A DNA stretch of 64,000 bases from Clostridium sp. M62/1. GTDB lineage: Bacteria; Bacillota; Clostridia; Lachnospirales; Lachnospiraceae. Of the stretch, positions 43,896-54,848 are shown one piece after another. Made by a program: the position numbers and the translations under genes. The stretch spans positions 681,001 to 745,000 of the forward strand of contig NZ_CP085988.1 of assembly GCF_020736365.1 (NCBI RefSeq). Reading direction: 5' to 3'. Numbering within the stretch: position 1 is the first letter of the stretch; each line of letters begins with the position of its first letter. The notes beneath the pieces are model-generated. The model was given only the letters and a program-made list of their open reading frames with translations. It had not been told where the DNA came from and did no database searches.

Positions 43896-44372
43896 ATGAC
43901 GGCGCAGATTTTACAGGAAGAACTTGTAAAGGAAATAGGGGTTATTTTTAGGGATGACCTCTTCAAGGATTCCGCAGGGGAGTACATCAAGATGAATGTC
44001 TATGAGCAGAACCTCCCCATCAGACAGGACGAAGATGCACCGGACCCGATTCCGTATGTGATCGTCCGAGTGGAAACAGGGCAAGCCAAGGGCGGTGTAG
44101 AACCGCAGGAAGTGTTCGTCACACTGCTGATCGGATATTTTGACGATGACGCAGGAAACAACGGACACAAGGGTGTCCTTGGAATCATCCAGAAGATACA
44201 GGAACGGTTCATGAAAGAACCAATGCTCGCAAAGCAATTCTATTTTATGAATGATGAGCAGCACCCATTCGACTGGGCACTGCAGGACGAAGAATCATTC
44301 CCTTACTTCTTCGGAGCAGCGAGCATGACATTTGCAACAGCAGCAATAAGGAAGGAGGATAGATTCGCATGA
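43896..44372 (+). CDS. Putative tail terminator/completion protein
   Basis: The 158-residue protein lies between gpZ-like and sheath genes. Its pattern (PDPIPYVIVRVETGQ; FVTLLIGYFDDDAGN) fits tail terminator proteins of this type. Identity is inferred from order and shape. Confidence 0.6.
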   Translation: MTAQILQEELVKEIGVIFRDDLFKDSAGEYIKMNVYEQNLPIRQDEDAPDPIPYVIVRVETGQAKGGVEPQEVFVTLLIGYFDDDAGNNGHKGVLGIIQKIQERFMKEPMLAKQFYFMNDEQHPFDWALQDEESFPYFFGAASMTFATAAIRKEDRFA

Positions 44373-44665
44373 GCGAAGCAAAGACAAAAGCAGTGCAGGC
44401 GGAAGCCAAGCAGGAAGCAAAGACGGTAGCCAAGACACAGGAAACGATGGTGTATGCCGGCCCGACAATTCTGGGAGTGGCAACACACAATCAGTTCTTC
44501 AACAACGGACTGCCGGACGGATTGAAAACCGCAATGGAGAAAGAACCTGCGATTTACAATCTGGTCGTGCCGATCAGCAATCTGGCGGCCGTGAACGCAG
44601 ACATCGCATCACAGAGCGGTGCCGCTTATGTATTTTATAAAAAAGCAGCCGAGTATAAGGCTTAA
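44369..44665 (+). CDS. Small tail-region phage protein
   Basis: The 98-residue protein is coupled by ATGA to the previous gene. A Lys/Ala/Gln-rich N-terminus leads to a short domain (YAGPTILGVATHNQFF). Similar proteins precede sheath genes; function unknown. Confidence 0.6.
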   Translation: MSEAKTKAVQAEAKQEAKTVAKTQETMVYAGPTILGVATHNQFFNNGLPDGLKTAMEKEPAIYNLVVPISNLAAVNADIASQSGAAYVFYKKAAEYKA

Positions 44666-44682
44666 GGAAGGAGAGAAAAGCA

Positions 44683-46134
44683 ATGGCTTACAATCATGGA
44701 GTAAGGGTAAAAGAGCAGGCAACGAGCCTGGTCGCACCCGTTACAGGAACAGCCGGACTGCAGGTAATCATCGGAACAGCACCTGTGAACCTCGCAGCCG
44801 ACCCGTACAAGGCAACCAATGTACCGATGATCGCCTACAGTTTCAGTGAAGCCGTGGAGCAGGTTGGATACAGTGACGATTTCAAGAATTACACGCTCTG
44901 CCAGAGCATGGACGCTTGCTTCCGTGTTCTCAATGTCGCACCGATTATCTTAATCAATGTGCTCGACCCGAAGAAACACAAGAAAGCAAACGAGGAACAG
45001 ACCGTGAATGTGGAGAAGATGCAGGCAACAGTAAAGGTGGCAGGCATCCTCGCAGATACCGTAGAGGTAAAGGCAAACGAAGCCACACTCACAGCCGGAA
45101 CGGACTACATCACGACATTCGATGATGACGGATACCTTGTGATCACATTAACCGCAGGAGGCAAGGGTGCATCAGCCAAGACCCTCACAGTCAATAGCAC
45201 AAGCATCGACCCGACTGCCGTAACAGAGAGCGACATCATCGGTGGATACAATGCAAGCACCGGAGCAGAGACTGGTATGGAGTTAATCCGCCACATCTAT
45301 CCGAAATTCAGCATGACACCGGGTCTGCTCTTAGCACCAGGATGGACGCAGAAGCCGAATGTAGGTATCGCCCTTGCAGCAAAGTGCGAGGAAATCAACG
45401 GAGTATTCACTTGCGAATGCATCCTCGATATCGACACCGCAGAAGCAACCAAGTACACAGACTGCAATGACTGGAAGAATAAGAACGGATACACCAACAA
45501 GCACGCAGCACTTCTCTGGCCGCAGGTAAAGGTCGGAACGAAGCAGTATGCATATTCCGCTATCTTCGGAGCATTGACAGCGTACACAGACGCAAGCAAC
45601 GATGATGTGCCGAACCTCTCCCCTTCCAATAAGCTGATCGGAATTACTGGTCTCTGTCTGGAAGATGGAACAGAGGTAACACTGGATCAGCCGCAGGCGA
45701 ACCTCTTAAACGGACAGGGAATCATTACCGCAATCAATGATTCCGGATGGAAGTCATGGGGCAACAACACAGCGTGCTATCCGGCGAATACAGACCCGAA
45801 AGACAGATGGTTCTGCTGCCGTAGATTTTTCTCATGGTGGGGCAACAGCTTCATTCTGACCTACAAGCAGAAGGTCGATGAACCGGGCAACTACCGTCTC
45901 ATCGAGTCCATCGTAGACAGCGAGAACATCAGAGGAAACTCCTATGTATCACAGGGCAAGTGTGCAGGGGCGAGAATTGAATTCAGCGAGGACGAAAACC
46001 CGGTAACGGACATCCTCAACGGCAAGATCCAGTTCCACCAGTACCTCGCACCGTATGTACCTGCAGAGGATATCCTCAACATTTTGGAATTTGACCCGGA
46101 TATGTTATCCGCAGCATTAAACGGAGGTGAATAA
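44683..46134 (+). CDS. Tail sheath protein
   Basis: The 483-residue protein starts behind AGGAAGGAGAG. It shows the sheath N-terminus HGVRVKEQATSLVAPVTGTAG, a central variable domain, and the C-terminal polymerisation domain (AGARIEFSEDENPVTDILNGK written in parts: AGARIEFSEDE, NPVTDILNGK). It shows that the phage has a contractile tail. Confidence 0.92.
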   Translation: MAYNHGVRVKEQATSLVAPVTGTAGLQVIIGTAPVNLAADPYKATNVPMIAYSFSEAVEQVGYSDDFKNYTLCQSMDACFRVLNVAPIILINVLDPKKHKKANEEQTVNVEKMQATVKVAGILADTVEVKANEATLTAGTDYITTFDDDGYLVITLTAGGKGASAKTLTVNSTSIDPTAVTESDIIGGYNASTGAETGMELIRHIYPKFSMTPGLLLAPGWTQKPNVGIALAAKCEEINGVFTCECILDIDTAEATKYTDCNDWKNKNGYTNKHAALLWPQVKVGTKQYAYSAIFGALTAYTDASNDDVPNLSPSNKLIGITGLCLEDGTEVTLDQPQANLLNGQGIITAINDSGWKSWGNNTACYPANTDPKDRWFCCRRFFSWWGNSFILTYKQKVDEPGNYRLIESIVDSENIRGNSYVSQGKCAGARIEFSEDENPVTDILNGKIQFHQYLAPYVPAEDILNILEFDPDMLSAALNGGE

Positions 46135-46136
46135 GA

Positions 46137-46661
46137 ATGGGCGCATTAGGTATTCCCGGAGTTATTAATAACTTCAACCTTTACAACAACGGAACAGCAC
46201 TCGTGGGTCTGACAGGGGAAATTTCCCTGCCGGACTTCGAGGGAATGACCGAGACACTGAGCGGTCCCGGTATCCTTGGAGAAATCGAGGAAGTAATCAT
46301 CGGACAGTTCGGAAGCATGGAACTGGAGATTCCGTTCCGCATCCTCGATGAGGACGCATTCAAACTCATGTCCCCGGCAACTTCGCTGAATCTGACACTC
46401 AGAGCCAGTGAGCAGTTCACAGTCAAGAGCACAGGTGGTATTGACTATAAGGGAATGAGAGTAGTTGTACGTGGACGACAGAAGAAACTCACAGGCGGCA
46501 CCGTGAAGCAGGGCGGAGCGATGGACGCAGCAGTGACAGTGGAGATCACATATATCATGATTGAGTTGGACGGAAAGCAGAGAATCGAACTTGACAAGAT
46601 CAACAACGTTTACAAGGTCAATGGTGTGGATTTACTGGCAAAAATCAGAAAGCAGTGTTAA
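46137..46661 (+). CDS. Major tail tube protein (P2 FII-like)
   Basis: The 174-residue protein directly follows the sheath. The tube fold is seen in NNFNLYNNGTALVGLTGEI and DYKGMRVVVRGRQKKL. It stacks to form the inner tube of the contractile tail. Confidence 0.9.
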   Translation: MGALGIPGVINNFNLYNNGTALVGLTGEISLPDFEGMTETLSGPGILGEIEEVIIGQFGSMELEIPFRILDEDAFKLMSPATSLNLTLRASEQFTVKSTGGIDYKGMRVVVRGRQKKLTGGTVKQGGAMDAAVTVEITYIMIELDGKQRIELDKINNVYKVNGVDLLAKIRKQC

Positions 46662-46679
46662 TCAAGGAGGACGAGCAAG

Positions 46680-47039
46680 ATGGAAAAAGAGACAAAGAAA
46701 ACAGAGGTAGCAGTAGAGGTATTGGACAAAGACGGAGAAGTGATCGAGAACGAGTATACGGTAGTTTTTAATAAGCCGTACACATTCGAGGGCGAAACCT
46801 ATGACAAAATCGATCTGAGCGGACTGGACAATCTGACAGCAGCGGACATGATCGCAGCAAATAAGATTCTGGACAGAACCGGATCATTCACATTCCTCCC
46901 GGAAATGTCCTTGGAGTATGCGTGCATCATCGCTGCCAAGGCAACCAAACTTCCGGTGGAATTTTTCAAGGGATTACACCCGAAGGAAGCAGTCAAGGTC
47001 AAGAACCGTGTGACAGCTTTTTTCTACGGAGCGGAATAA
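46680..47039 (+). CDS. Tail assembly chaperone, short form (gpG-like)
   Basis: The 119-residue protein starts behind CAAGGAGGACGAGCAAG. Pattern [21 protein letters not shown] fits the phage tail assembly chaperone family. It is read in frame to TAA at 47037-47039. The slippery heptamer T TTT TTC (47018-47024) near its end allows a longer product. Confidence 0.85.
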   Translation: MEKETKKTEVAVEVLDKDGEVIENEYTVVFNKPYTFEGETYDKIDLSGLDNLTAADMIAANKILDRTGSFTFLPEMSLEYACIIAAKATKLPVEFFKGLHPKEAVKVKNRVTAFFYGAE

Positions 47040-47206
47040 GTCCAACTGACGGTGCAAACCTCCGGAAACTCGCAATACAGTTATCAATGACGTTACGGAC
47101 CGGGATAGATTTCTTTCTATCTCTGTCCGTTTTTGAATTGCGGGAAATAGCCGAGGAGGTGGCAGACATTGGCAAGCAGCAGCAAAGAGCAGGAACTCGC
47201 CATTAA
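46680..47206 (+). CDS. Tail assembly chaperone, -1 frameshift fusion (gpGT-like)
   Basis: A -1 shift at T TTT TTC (codon boundary GCT TTT TTC) joins the short form to the overlapping frame that reads [18 protein letters not shown] and onward to 47206, giving about 175 residues. A frameshifted chaperone immediately before the tape-measure gene is a conserved tail feature; heptamer, phase and frame change all agree here. Confidence 0.75.
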
Positions 47207-50200
47207 AATCGCAGGCAAGGTCGAAAACTCTTTCAAGCAAAGTCTCGGAGTAACCGAGGACGGATTAAACAAAATAGCGAGCGTTGCTAAGAAAGCCGCA
47301 GCAGTGGCAGCCGCAGCATTCGCAGCCGTTAAGGTCGGAGACTTCATATCCGGTGCGGTTGATGAGTATGCGGAATTTGAACAGGCAATGGCAAACACCT
47401 CTGCTATCGCAGGGGCATCTGCGGACGATTATGCGAAACTGTCTGCTGCGGCCAGAGAAGCAGGTAAAGCGACAACCTTCACGGCTTCGGAGGCGGCCGA
47501 TGCCTTGGGATATATGGCACTGGCGGGATGGAATGTGGAAGAAAGTACCGCAGCCTTAACACCAGTGCTTAAACTCGCAGAAGCAACGCAGGCAGACCTT
47601 GCTACCACCAGTGACCAGGTAACAGATTCTATGAGTGCCATGGGAGTTGGAATAGATGACTTACAGGGATACCTCGATGTTATCGTAACAACCAACAACA
47701 AGGCGAATACCACGGCGGCAGACCTTATGGATGCATTCATCGGATGCGGTGGTGCAGCCAGAGCCGCAGGTATGAACTACAAGGAAACCTCCACAGCACT
47801 CGGAATCTTGGCGAACAACGGTATCAAGGGCAGTGAAGCAGGTACAGCGTTGAACTCAATGCTTGTACGAATCAGCACCAAGGACGTAGCACAAAAGGCA
47901 TTCAAGGATTTAGGTGTCGCAGTTTACGACAGTTCCGGGGAAATGAGGAACATGAGGGATATCCTCGTGGACCTAAACGGTGCAATGGCAGGAATGACGC
48001 AGGAGCAGAAAAACTCCTATATGTCAGCAATTGCCGGAACGAACTACTACTCACAGTTTGGTTACTTACTGGACGGAGTAAAAGAGGGAGTAAACGGCTC
48101 TGCATCAGCATGGGATGAACTCGCCGGAGCAATCGACAATTCAACTGGCGCACTGGATGCAATGGATGCAACAGCGACCGGAACATTACAAGGCGCACTG
48201 GCACGATTCCAGTCGGCAATCAGCGACCTAAAGATAAGCATGGTAGAGGACTTCGGACCGTATGCGATGCAGATCATAGATGCGGTGGCATTGAAAATCC
48301 CGGATATTACGGCAGGGTTCAGCGAACTCATTCAGAAACTACCAATCCAAGAATTCATGAACGGAGTCGGTCAGATGGCAGGCGGTGTTCTGGATTTTGT
48401 CGGAAAGATAGTGGACGGTCAGAGTTTCTCCGAAGCATTCTCGTCAACACTGTCGGAAGATTTCGGTGTAGAACTGCCCGGAAGTGTACAGACATTCCTT
48501 GGAGTGATCCAAAACCTGTGGGATGATTTCCAGTCATTCATTGGATGGATAGGAAGCACCGCTGAAGCAACACTGGGCGGATTAAAAGATACAATCGCAG
48601 AGCATGAGCCACAGCTACAGGCAATCATGGATTTGTTATCAGATGTGCAGCAGAAATTCTCGGAAGCCTTCGGGGGCGCAAGTGATGATGCAAGCAGTCT
48701 GGTAAGCGGAGGACTTCCGGCACTGGTCGGGGCACTCTTGGATGTACTGGGCGCAGCGGCAAATGTACTCGACAAATTCGTGGAATGGAAAGGTTTTATA
48801 CCTACCGTGACCACACTGGCGACAGCCATCGCAGGATTTAAACTTGCGAAAACAGCGATAGAAATCGCAAAGGTTACCAAGGCAATGACACTGCTTCGGG
48901 TAGCCAAGATAAAGGATAAGGCGGAAACAATTTATCTGAATGCCCTGTATGCGAAAGACGCAATAGCAAAAGGGGCGAGCACAGCAGCCACAATCGCACA
49001 AAACGTGGCAACAAAGGCAGCAGCAGCCGGACAGTGGCTCTTAAATGCAGCAATGTCAGCCAACCCAATAGGAATCGTTGTAATAGCCATCGCAGCACTG
49101 GTGGCGGGATTTATTGCACTTTACAACAAATCAGAGACATTCCGAAATGCGGTCAATGCCCTGTGGGATGCCGTGAAGGGTGCGTTTACCAAGATCGGTC
49201 AGACCATCGGAAATATCGTAAAAGCGGTTGGCGAAAAATTCACGGAGATAAAGGAAAAAATCGGCGCAGTCTGGGATGGCATAAAGGAGAAAGCAAGCGC
49301 AGCGTGGGAAACCATAAAGAATATTGTCACGGTCGGGATTATGCTGATCGGGCAGATCATCAGCGCAGGAATTCAAATTATAACCCTCCCGTTCCGTTTC
49401 ATCTGGGAGAACTGCAAGGACGTCCTTATCGCAGCCTGGGACAAAATCAAGAGCGTTGTGTCCGGGGCACTCGATGCCGTGAAGGGATTTATTTCAGATA
49501 AGCTGACCGCAGCCAAAGAGACGGTGTCCAATATTGCAGACGGAATAAAGGACGCACTGGGAACAGCATGGAGCACGATCAAAGATACGGCTTCCAATGC
49601 CTGGGAGACAGTGAAGAATACCGTCAAAGAAAAAGCAGAAGCAGCAAAGACAGCGGCTGCGAATGCGTTCAATGCCATGGATGAAGCGACAGGTGGAAAA
49701 CTGTCTGCTATAAGGGATAAGGCAGTGGAGACATGGAACAATGTCAAAGATACTGCCGGAACAGTTATGCAGGCAGCCAAGGACACAGTCAGCGAGAAAC
49801 TCGGCAATATGAAAGCGGCCTACGAGGAAAATGGCGGTGGCATCAAGGGTGTTGCTGCAGCAGCCATGGAAGGAGTCAAGGGTTACTACACATCTGGACT
49901 CACATTCGTGGACAATCTCACAGGCGGAAAGTTGTCAGCCATCAAGGAAAAATTCACATCCAAGATGGGAGAGGTCAAAGCGAATGTCTCGGAGGCATTC
50001 AACAATGTCAAGGACACAGCCGGAAACCTCATGGAAATAGCCAGAGCAAACGTGGGCGAGAAACTCGATGCCATGAAATCTGCGTATGACAGCGCAGGCG
50101 GAGGCATTAAGGGAGTAGTCGCAGGAGCGATGGCAGGTGTGCAGAGCACCTTCTCCGGTGTCATGAGCACCGTGGACAGTCTGACAGGCGGAAAACTGTC

Positions 50201-50909
50201 AGCAATTCAGAATTCATTCACGAACAAACTGAATGCAGCCAAGAGCACGGTCACAGGTATTCTGGACAGCATCAAGTCAGCGTTCAGCGAGAAACTGGAA
50301 GCAGCAAAGAATGTGGTATCCGGAGCGATAGAGAAGATAAAAGGCTTCTTCAATTTCTCATGGAGTCTGCCAAAGCTGAAGCTGCCGCATTTCTCAATCA
50401 GTGGAAAATTCAGCCTGAACCCACCAAGCGTGCCGTCATTTGGAATTGACTGGTATAAAGACGGTGGTATTATGACAAACCCGACTGCGTTCGGATTTAA
50501 CCCGAATACCGGAAACACCATGGTAGGAGGGGAAGCCGGAGCGGAAGCAATCGTGCCTCTTACCCAGTTATGGGAAAAGATGACCTCAATCATCAAGAGC
50601 GTGATCGCAGAGAGCCAGAACGGTGGCGCAGGCAATGCACTGTCGGCACTGGTGGATAAGGTCGGGGCAGCAATGCAGGGAAGCACGCAGACACCAATAT
50701 CCGGTCTGCTCGACAGACTGAGTGGCGGTGGAAACGAACCGCAACCTGCAACAGCAAACGGAGCACCAATAAACTACGCACCAGTATATAACTTCAACGG
50801 CGCAGCACCTACGAAGGATGATCTGGTGGAAGCAGAGCGTATGTCACAGGCGGAATTCAATGAAATGATGGAGCAGTGGCAGCGTGACAACGACAGAAAG
50901 AGGTTCTAA
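47169..50909 (+). CDS. Tape measure protein
   Basis: The 1246-residue protein starts with TTG at 47169, 9 bases after AGGAGG, and overlaps the chaperone extension. The TP901-type core ([39 protein letters not shown]) lies at residues about 60-240, membrane-like hydrophobic segments near 610-660, then a long helical region. Three copies of TGGKLSAI begin at 49689, 49920 and 50184. It sets tail length and enters the host during ejection. Confidence 0.92.
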   Translation: MASSSKEQELAIKIAGKVENSFKQSLGVTEDGLNKIASVAKKAAAVAAAAFAAVKVGDFISGAVDEYAEFEQAMANTSAIAGASADDYAKLSAAAREAGKATTFTASEAADALGYMALAGWNVEESTAALTPVLKLAEATQADLATTSDQVTDSMSAMGVGIDDLQGYLDVIVTTNNKANTTAADLMDAFIGCGGAARAAGMNYKETSTALGILANNGIKGSEAGTALNSMLVRISTKDVAQKAFKDLGVAVYDSSGEMRNMRDILVDLNGAMAGMTQEQKNSYMSAIAGTNYYSQFGYLLDGVKEGVNGSASAWDELAGAIDNSTGALDAMDATATGTLQGALARFQSAISDLKISMVEDFGPYAMQIIDAVALKIPDITAGFSELIQKLPIQEFMNGVGQMAGGVLDFVGKIVDGQSFSEAFSSTLSEDFGVELPGSVQTFLGVIQNLWDDFQSFIGWIGSTAEATLGGLKDTIAEHEPQLQAIMDLLSDVQQKFSEAFGGASDDASSLVSGGLPALVGALLDVLGAAANVLDKFVEWKGFIPTVTTLATAIAGFKLAKTAIEIAKVTKAMTLLRVAKIKDKAETIYLNALYAKDAIAKGASTAATIAQNVATKAAAAGQWLLNAAMSANPIGIVVIAIAALVAGFIALYNKSETFRNAVNALWDAVKGAFTKIGQTIGNIVKAVGEKFTEIKEKIGAVWDGIKEKASAAWETIKNIVTVGIMLIGQIISAGIQIITLPFRFIWENCKDVLIAAWDKIKSVVSGALDAVKGFISDKLTAAKETVSNIADGIKDALGTAWSTIKDTASNAWETVKNTVKEKAEAAKTAAANAFNAMDEATGGKLSAIRDKAVETWNNVKDTAGTVMQAAKDTVSEKLGNMKAAYEENGGGIKGVAAAAMEGVKGYYTSGLTFVDNLTGGKLSAIKEKFTSKMGEVKANVSEAFNNVKDTAGNLMEIARANVGEKLDAMKSAYDSAGGGIKGVVAGAMAGVQSTFSGVMSTVDSLTGGKLSAIQNSFTNKLNAAKSTVTGILDSIKSAFSEKLEAAKNVVSGAIEKIKGFFNFSWSLPKLKLPHFSISGKFSLNPPSVPSFGIDWYKDGGIMTNPTAFGFNPNTGNTMVGGEAGAEAIVPLTQLWEKMTSIIKSVIAESQNGGAGNALSALVDKVGAAMQGSTQTPISGLLDRLSGGGNEPQPATANGAPINYAPVYNFNGAAPTKDDLVEAERMSQAEFNEMMEQWQRDNDRKRF

Positions 50910-50921
50910 GGAGGCGAGAGA

Positions 50922-51125
50922 ATGACAGGCACATACGAAACGGTGCAGGGCGACACATGGGATAAGATAGCATACCAGGTCTACGGAGACGAGAAGTATG
51001 CAGGATACCTCATGGAGAACAACCGCCTGCTACTGGAATACCTGGTATTCCCAGGCGGGGTCGCTCTCGCCACACCGGAACTGACAGACGAGGTAGATGA
51101 AGATCTGCCAATATGGAGGGATTAA
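50922..51125 (+). CDS. Tail protein X (LysM-like)
   Basis: The 67-residue protein (YETVQGDTWDKIAYQVYGDE) is the LysM-type gpX found after the tape measure in P2-like tails. It is thought to act at the baseplate hub and bind peptidoglycan. Confidence 0.88.
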   Translation: MTGTYETVQGDTWDKIAYQVYGDEKYAGYLMENNRLLLEYLVFPGGVALATPELTDEVDEDLPIWRD

Positions 51126-51127
51126 GC

Positions 51128-52432
51128 ATGGACCCAAGGAAAGCAACCGCCTCCGTTTCATATAACGGAAAGCGGATCGATACCAAACTCGCAGAGTACC
51201 TCCAGTCATTCAGTTACACAGATGTTGCATCGGGAGAGAGCGACAGCCTCTCCCTCAACATCAATGACAGAGACAGGAAGTGGATCAAGTCATGGTTTCC
51301 AAGCAAGGGAGACACTATGGCGGCCACGATTATTATGAAAAACTGGAGCAAAGAGGGAGATACGCAGAAATTAAGCTGCGGGTCTTTTGTGATTGATGAT
51401 TTCAGTTTTTCTGGAACACCAGTCAAGCTGAAACTGGAAGCGTTGGCACTTCCGGCAGACAGCAGCTTCAAGGAAACACAGAGAACAAAAACATATGAGA
51501 AAACAACCTTGGAGAATATCGGACAGGAAGTCGCAAAGCGGGCGGGCATCAAACTGTACTATGAAGCACCAAGGATACCAATAGAAAAGGTGGAGCAGAG
51601 CGAGAAGGATGACTGCTCATTCTATAACGAGTTGGTAAAACTCTACGGCTTCGCCATGAAGATATATAAAAACAAAATCGTGGTGTTTAACGAAGCCACC
51701 TATGAGAAAAAGAAATCAGTGGCAACGCTGACGGAACAGAACATAGAACCGAACTGGTCATGGAACACAAAATTGTGCAGAACCTACACCGGGGCGAAAT
51801 ATGAGTACACCAACAATGATAAGAACCAGACGATAAAGGTCGAGGTCGGTGGCGGAAACAGGATACTGAAGGTCACGGATGCAGCGAGCAACGCATCGGA
51901 AGCAGAGCGCATTACACTGGCAAAAATCAATGAAGCCAACAAGGGCGACACAACCATGTCGGTAACAATGACCAGAGCCAACAGGAAGATCATAGCGACC
52001 TCCTGCGTGACCATAAAAGGCTTCGGAAAATTGGACGGCAAGTACTATGTGGAAAAGGTCACATGGGATATCGGAAGCGGATGTAAGCAGAAACTCGACC
52101 TTCGGAGAGTGGCGGATCGCTTCACGGATGCCAAATCATCGACCAAGGCTGTGGCAAAGAAGTCAAAGACGGAGACAAAGTCCTCCACAGCGACTACCAC
52201 GGCAACGAAGTCCACAGGAACGCAGACACCAGTAAAGGGCGGAAAGTACACACTGACCACTACGAAAAAGGGTTACTACACCGCAGCCGAAGCACTGGCA
52301 GGCAAGGTAACTGGAGGACACCCGACAGGTACAAGACGACCTGGAACATATACGATATTCAACATTTCACAGGGTATGCTGAATCTAACGACCAAGGCAG
52401 GAGTGCCGGGGTCATGGATAAACCCAAACTAA
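51128..52432 (+). CDS. Late control gene D-like baseplate hub protein
   Basis: The 434-residue protein starts at 51128, two bases after gpX. The D-type hub fold is seen in SFSYTDVASGESDSLSLNI and FCSFYNEL-type segments. A Lys/Thr/Ser-rich linker (about 345-370) leads to a small C-terminal domain (GYYTAAEALAGKVTGGHPTG). It forms the baseplate hub with gpV. Confidence 0.85.
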   Translation: MDPRKATASVSYNGKRIDTKLAEYLQSFSYTDVASGESDSLSLNINDRDRKWIKSWFPSKGDTMAATIIMKNWSKEGDTQKLSCGSFVIDDFSFSGTPVKLKLEALALPADSSFKETQRTKTYEKTTLENIGQEVAKRAGIKLYYEAPRIPIEKVEQSEKDDCSFYNELVKLYGFAMKIYKNKIVVFNEATYEKKKSVATLTEQNIEPNWSWNTKLCRTYTGAKYEYTNNDKNQTIKVEVGGGNRILKVTDAASNASEAERITLAKINEANKGDTTMSVTMTRANRKIIATSCVTIKGFGKLDGKYYVEKVTWDIGSGCKQKLDLRRVADRFTDAKSSTKAVAKKSKTETKSSTATTTATKSTGTQTPVKGGKYTLTTTKKGYYTAAEALAGKVTGGHPTGTRRPGTYTIFNISQGMLNLTTKAGVPGSWINPN

Positions 52433-52445
52433 GGAGGTGGAGAGC

Positions 52446-52982
52446 ATGGCAGCAGCGACAATCAGACTGGGGAAGATATCCTCAATCAATTACACAGCAG
52501 GGAAAGCCAGAGTGGTGTATGAGGACAGAGACGACTCCGTGACAAGCGAGCTTCCATTCCTCGCCCTGCAGTACAACATACCAAAGGTAGACGACCTCGT
52601 GGTCGTGGCTTGCTTTTCCAACGGCACGGTGTCCGGGGTCATACTCGGACCGGTGTATAATTCAGCGAACACACCACATGAGGGTGGCGCAGGCATCTTC
52701 CGGCAGGAGATGAGCAACAATGTGAATGAAGCAGTCATGTCCTATTCAGAAAAGAAGCAGACAATAATCCTGCGTGCCCCGAAGATAGAATTCGAAGGGT
52801 ACGGATACGAGGACAAGCCGTATGTGACACTGGAACAGATAAACGATGCGTTCTCGGACATTGATGATAACAAGACCGGGATATCCAACCTGCAGGATGA
52901 CACAGCCAAGACAAAAGGAAAGCCGTCCCTGCAGGCACAGTTGGACGCATTGGAAAAAAGAGTAAAGGCACTGGGAGGTTGA
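52446..52982 (+). CDS. Baseplate assembly protein V (spike)
   Basis: The 178-residue protein starts 8 bases after AGGAGG. An OB-fold N-terminal half (LGKISSINYTAGKARVVYED) and a beta-repeat region match gpV, the membrane-piercing spike; it ends with a coiled-coil segment. Confidence 0.88.
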   Translation: MAAATIRLGKISSINYTAGKARVVYEDRDDSVTSELPFLALQYNIPKVDDLVVVACFSNGTVSGVILGPVYNSANTPHEGGAGIFRQEMSNNVNEAVMSYSEKKQTIILRAPKIEFEGYGYEDKPYVTLEQINDAFSDIDDNKTGISNLQDDTAKTKGKPSLQAQLDALEKRVKALGG

Positions 52983-52986
52983 TGGG

Positions 52987-53385
52987 ATGGGAAGAATAGG
53001 AAACTTTGGAAAACTGATCGTCTTTGAAACGAGCGACAGCAGAATCCTCAACTTCACAGACTACCAGAGAACCATATCAGCAAACTGGGCGAAGCATGAG
53101 CGCATCGGGAAAAAGCCGCAGTCAGAATTCCTCAACCCAGAACTGATGACCGTACAATTCAAGGTCGTACTGAACGCACAGCATGGAGTGAAGCCATGGA
53201 AAACATTCCACGAAATCACAAAAGCAGTGCAACAGGGAAGAGTGGAGAAACTGGTCATCGGAAACCATGCCGTAGGGTCGAACAGGTGGAAGATCACACA
53301 GGCTACCCAGTCAAACCTTGTTGTTATGGGTACTGGGGAAATCCAGAAGATGGATGTCAATCTTTCATTGGAAGAATATCTGTAG
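52987..53385 (+). CDS. Tail protein U-like
   Basis: The 132-residue protein (FGKLIVFETSDSRILNFTDY) matches the P2 gpU family, a tail-tube/terminator-related component. It lies between gpV and gp25-like genes. Confidence 0.75.
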   Translation: MGRIGNFGKLIVFETSDSRILNFTDYQRTISANWAKHERIGKKPQSEFLNPELMTVQFKVVLNAQHGVKPWKTFHEITKAVQQGRVEKLVIGNHAVGSNRWKITQATQSNLVVMGTGEIQKMDVNLSLEEYL

Positions 53386-53398
53386 GGAGGGCAGCGGA

Positions 53399-53701
53399 AT
53401 GACAATAGACTTAAAACACATAACCGTAGCCTTTGACTACGCAAGCGGGGACATCGCAGATATTAAAAGATGTCTGGAATGCTTATACCAGACGGCAGAG
53501 GGAACGTGCCCACTTGACCGGGAATTCGGTCTGAACACGGACTTCGTAGGGATGCCGATAGATGTGGCAAAGAGCCAGTTCGCAGTGGAGATCATCGACA
53601 AGACGGACCGGTACGAGCCAAGGGCAACAGTAAAAGATATCAACTTCTCATTCAATGAGGATGGGCAGTTGCAGGCGGAGGTGGTAATAACAAATGTCTG
53701 A
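53399..53701 (+). CDS. Baseplate wedge gpW/gp25-like protein
   Basis: The 100-residue protein starts behind GGGAGGGCAGCGGA. The pattern CLECLYQTAEGTCPLDREFG is typical of the gpW/gp25 lysozyme-like fold baseplate component. It overlaps gpJ by 8 bases. Confidence 0.85.
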   Translation: MTIDLKHITVAFDYASGDIADIKRCLECLYQTAEGTCPLDREFGLNTDFVGMPIDVAKSQFAVEIIDKTDRYEPRATVKDINFSFNEDGQLQAEVVITNV

Positions 53702-54848
53702 CACAATCCAAAGCGTAAAAGACCTCCCAGAGGTGTCGTTCATTGACAATGACACACTGGAAGCAATGAAAACAAGAATGGTGGCAAACTTTGAGAGCGA
53801 ATGGAAGCGCATCACAGGACAGGAGATAACACTCTCTCCTTCAGATCCGAACCGCATCATGCTATATGCCATCGCACTGGAATTATACCAGGACGAACAG
53901 TACATAGACAGAGCCGGAAAGCAGGACTTAATCAAATACTCCTACGGCGAATTCCTCGACAACCTCGGAGCAGGCAGGGGAGTAACCAGAAAGCAGCCGG
54001 CCCCTGCGGAAACAACACTGAGGTTCACTCTTTCAGAGAAGCGGCCTGCAACCGTAGGCATACCGGAAGGAACAAAGGTCACGGACGGCAACCTCAACTA
54101 CTTCGCCACAGTAGGATACGAGGAAATCCCCGCAGGGGAAACCTATGTAGATGTGAGAGCACTCTGCACCGAGAACGGAGTGGACGGAAATGAACTGCTG
54201 CCGGGGCAGGTCAATGTACTGGTTGATTTGATACCGTATGTGGAGAGCGTAAGCAACACGACCAAGACAAGCGGTGGAGCAGACCTCGAATCAGACGAGA
54301 GCCTTGCAGAGAGGATATTCCTCGCACCAAGCGGATACAGTGTCGCAGGACCGGACGATGCATACAAATACTGGACAAAGACCTACAGCCAGACCATCGG
54401 AGATGTAAAGGTAACCAGTCCGAACCCGGTAGAGGTAGAAATCCGTTTCATTATGACGAACGGAGAACTCCCGACAAAGACTGTCATAGACGGAGTGGCA
54501 GCATACCTGCAGGATGAAAACATCCGCCCGCTTACCGACAAGGTAACCGTGCTCGCACCGGAGACGGTCAAATTCAACATTGCATTCACATACTATGTAA
54601 ATTTGAGTGACCAGTCCAAGGCAGGAACTATACAGGCGGAGGTGGCACAGGCGGTGGCTGACTACATCGAATGGCAGACCAGAACCATCGGCAGAGATAT
54701 CAACCCTTCAGAACTCATGAAACGGATCGTGGCAGCCGGAGCAAAGAGGGCGGAGATAACCTCTCCGGTATTTACGACCGTGCCGGATACCAGTGTCGCA
54801 AGGATAGGAACGCAGACCGTGACATACGGAGGTGTTGAGAATGATTAG
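53694..54848 (+). CDS. Baseplate protein J
   Basis: The 384-residue protein shows ITLSPSDPNRIMLYAIALEL, the Baseplate_J core and GADLESDESLAERI. It forms the baseplate wedge periphery with gpI and gpW. Confidence 0.92.
   Translation: MSDTIQSVKDLPEVSFIDNDTLEAMKTRMVANFESEWKRITGQEITLSPSDPNRIMLYAIALELYQDEQYIDRAGKQDLIKYSYGEFLDNLGAGRGVTRKQPAPAETTLRFTLSEKRPATVGIPEGTKVTDGNLNYFATVGYEEIPAGETYVDVRALCTENGVDGNELLPGQVNVLVDLIPYVESVSNTTKTSGGADLESDESLAERIFLAPSGYSVAGPDDAYKYWTKTYSQTIGDVKVTSPNPVEVEIRFIMTNGELPTKTVIDGVAAYLQDENIRPLTDKVTVLAPETVKFNIAFTYYVNLSDQSKAGTIQAEVAQAVADYIEWQTRTIGRDINPSELMKRIVAAGAKRAEITSPVFTTVPDTSVARIGTQTVTYGGVEND

Noticed and set aside
47902..50781. Several minus-strand ORFs over the tape measure and other tail genes
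   Set aside because: They are mirror frames of strongly biased coding sequence without ribosome sites or domains.
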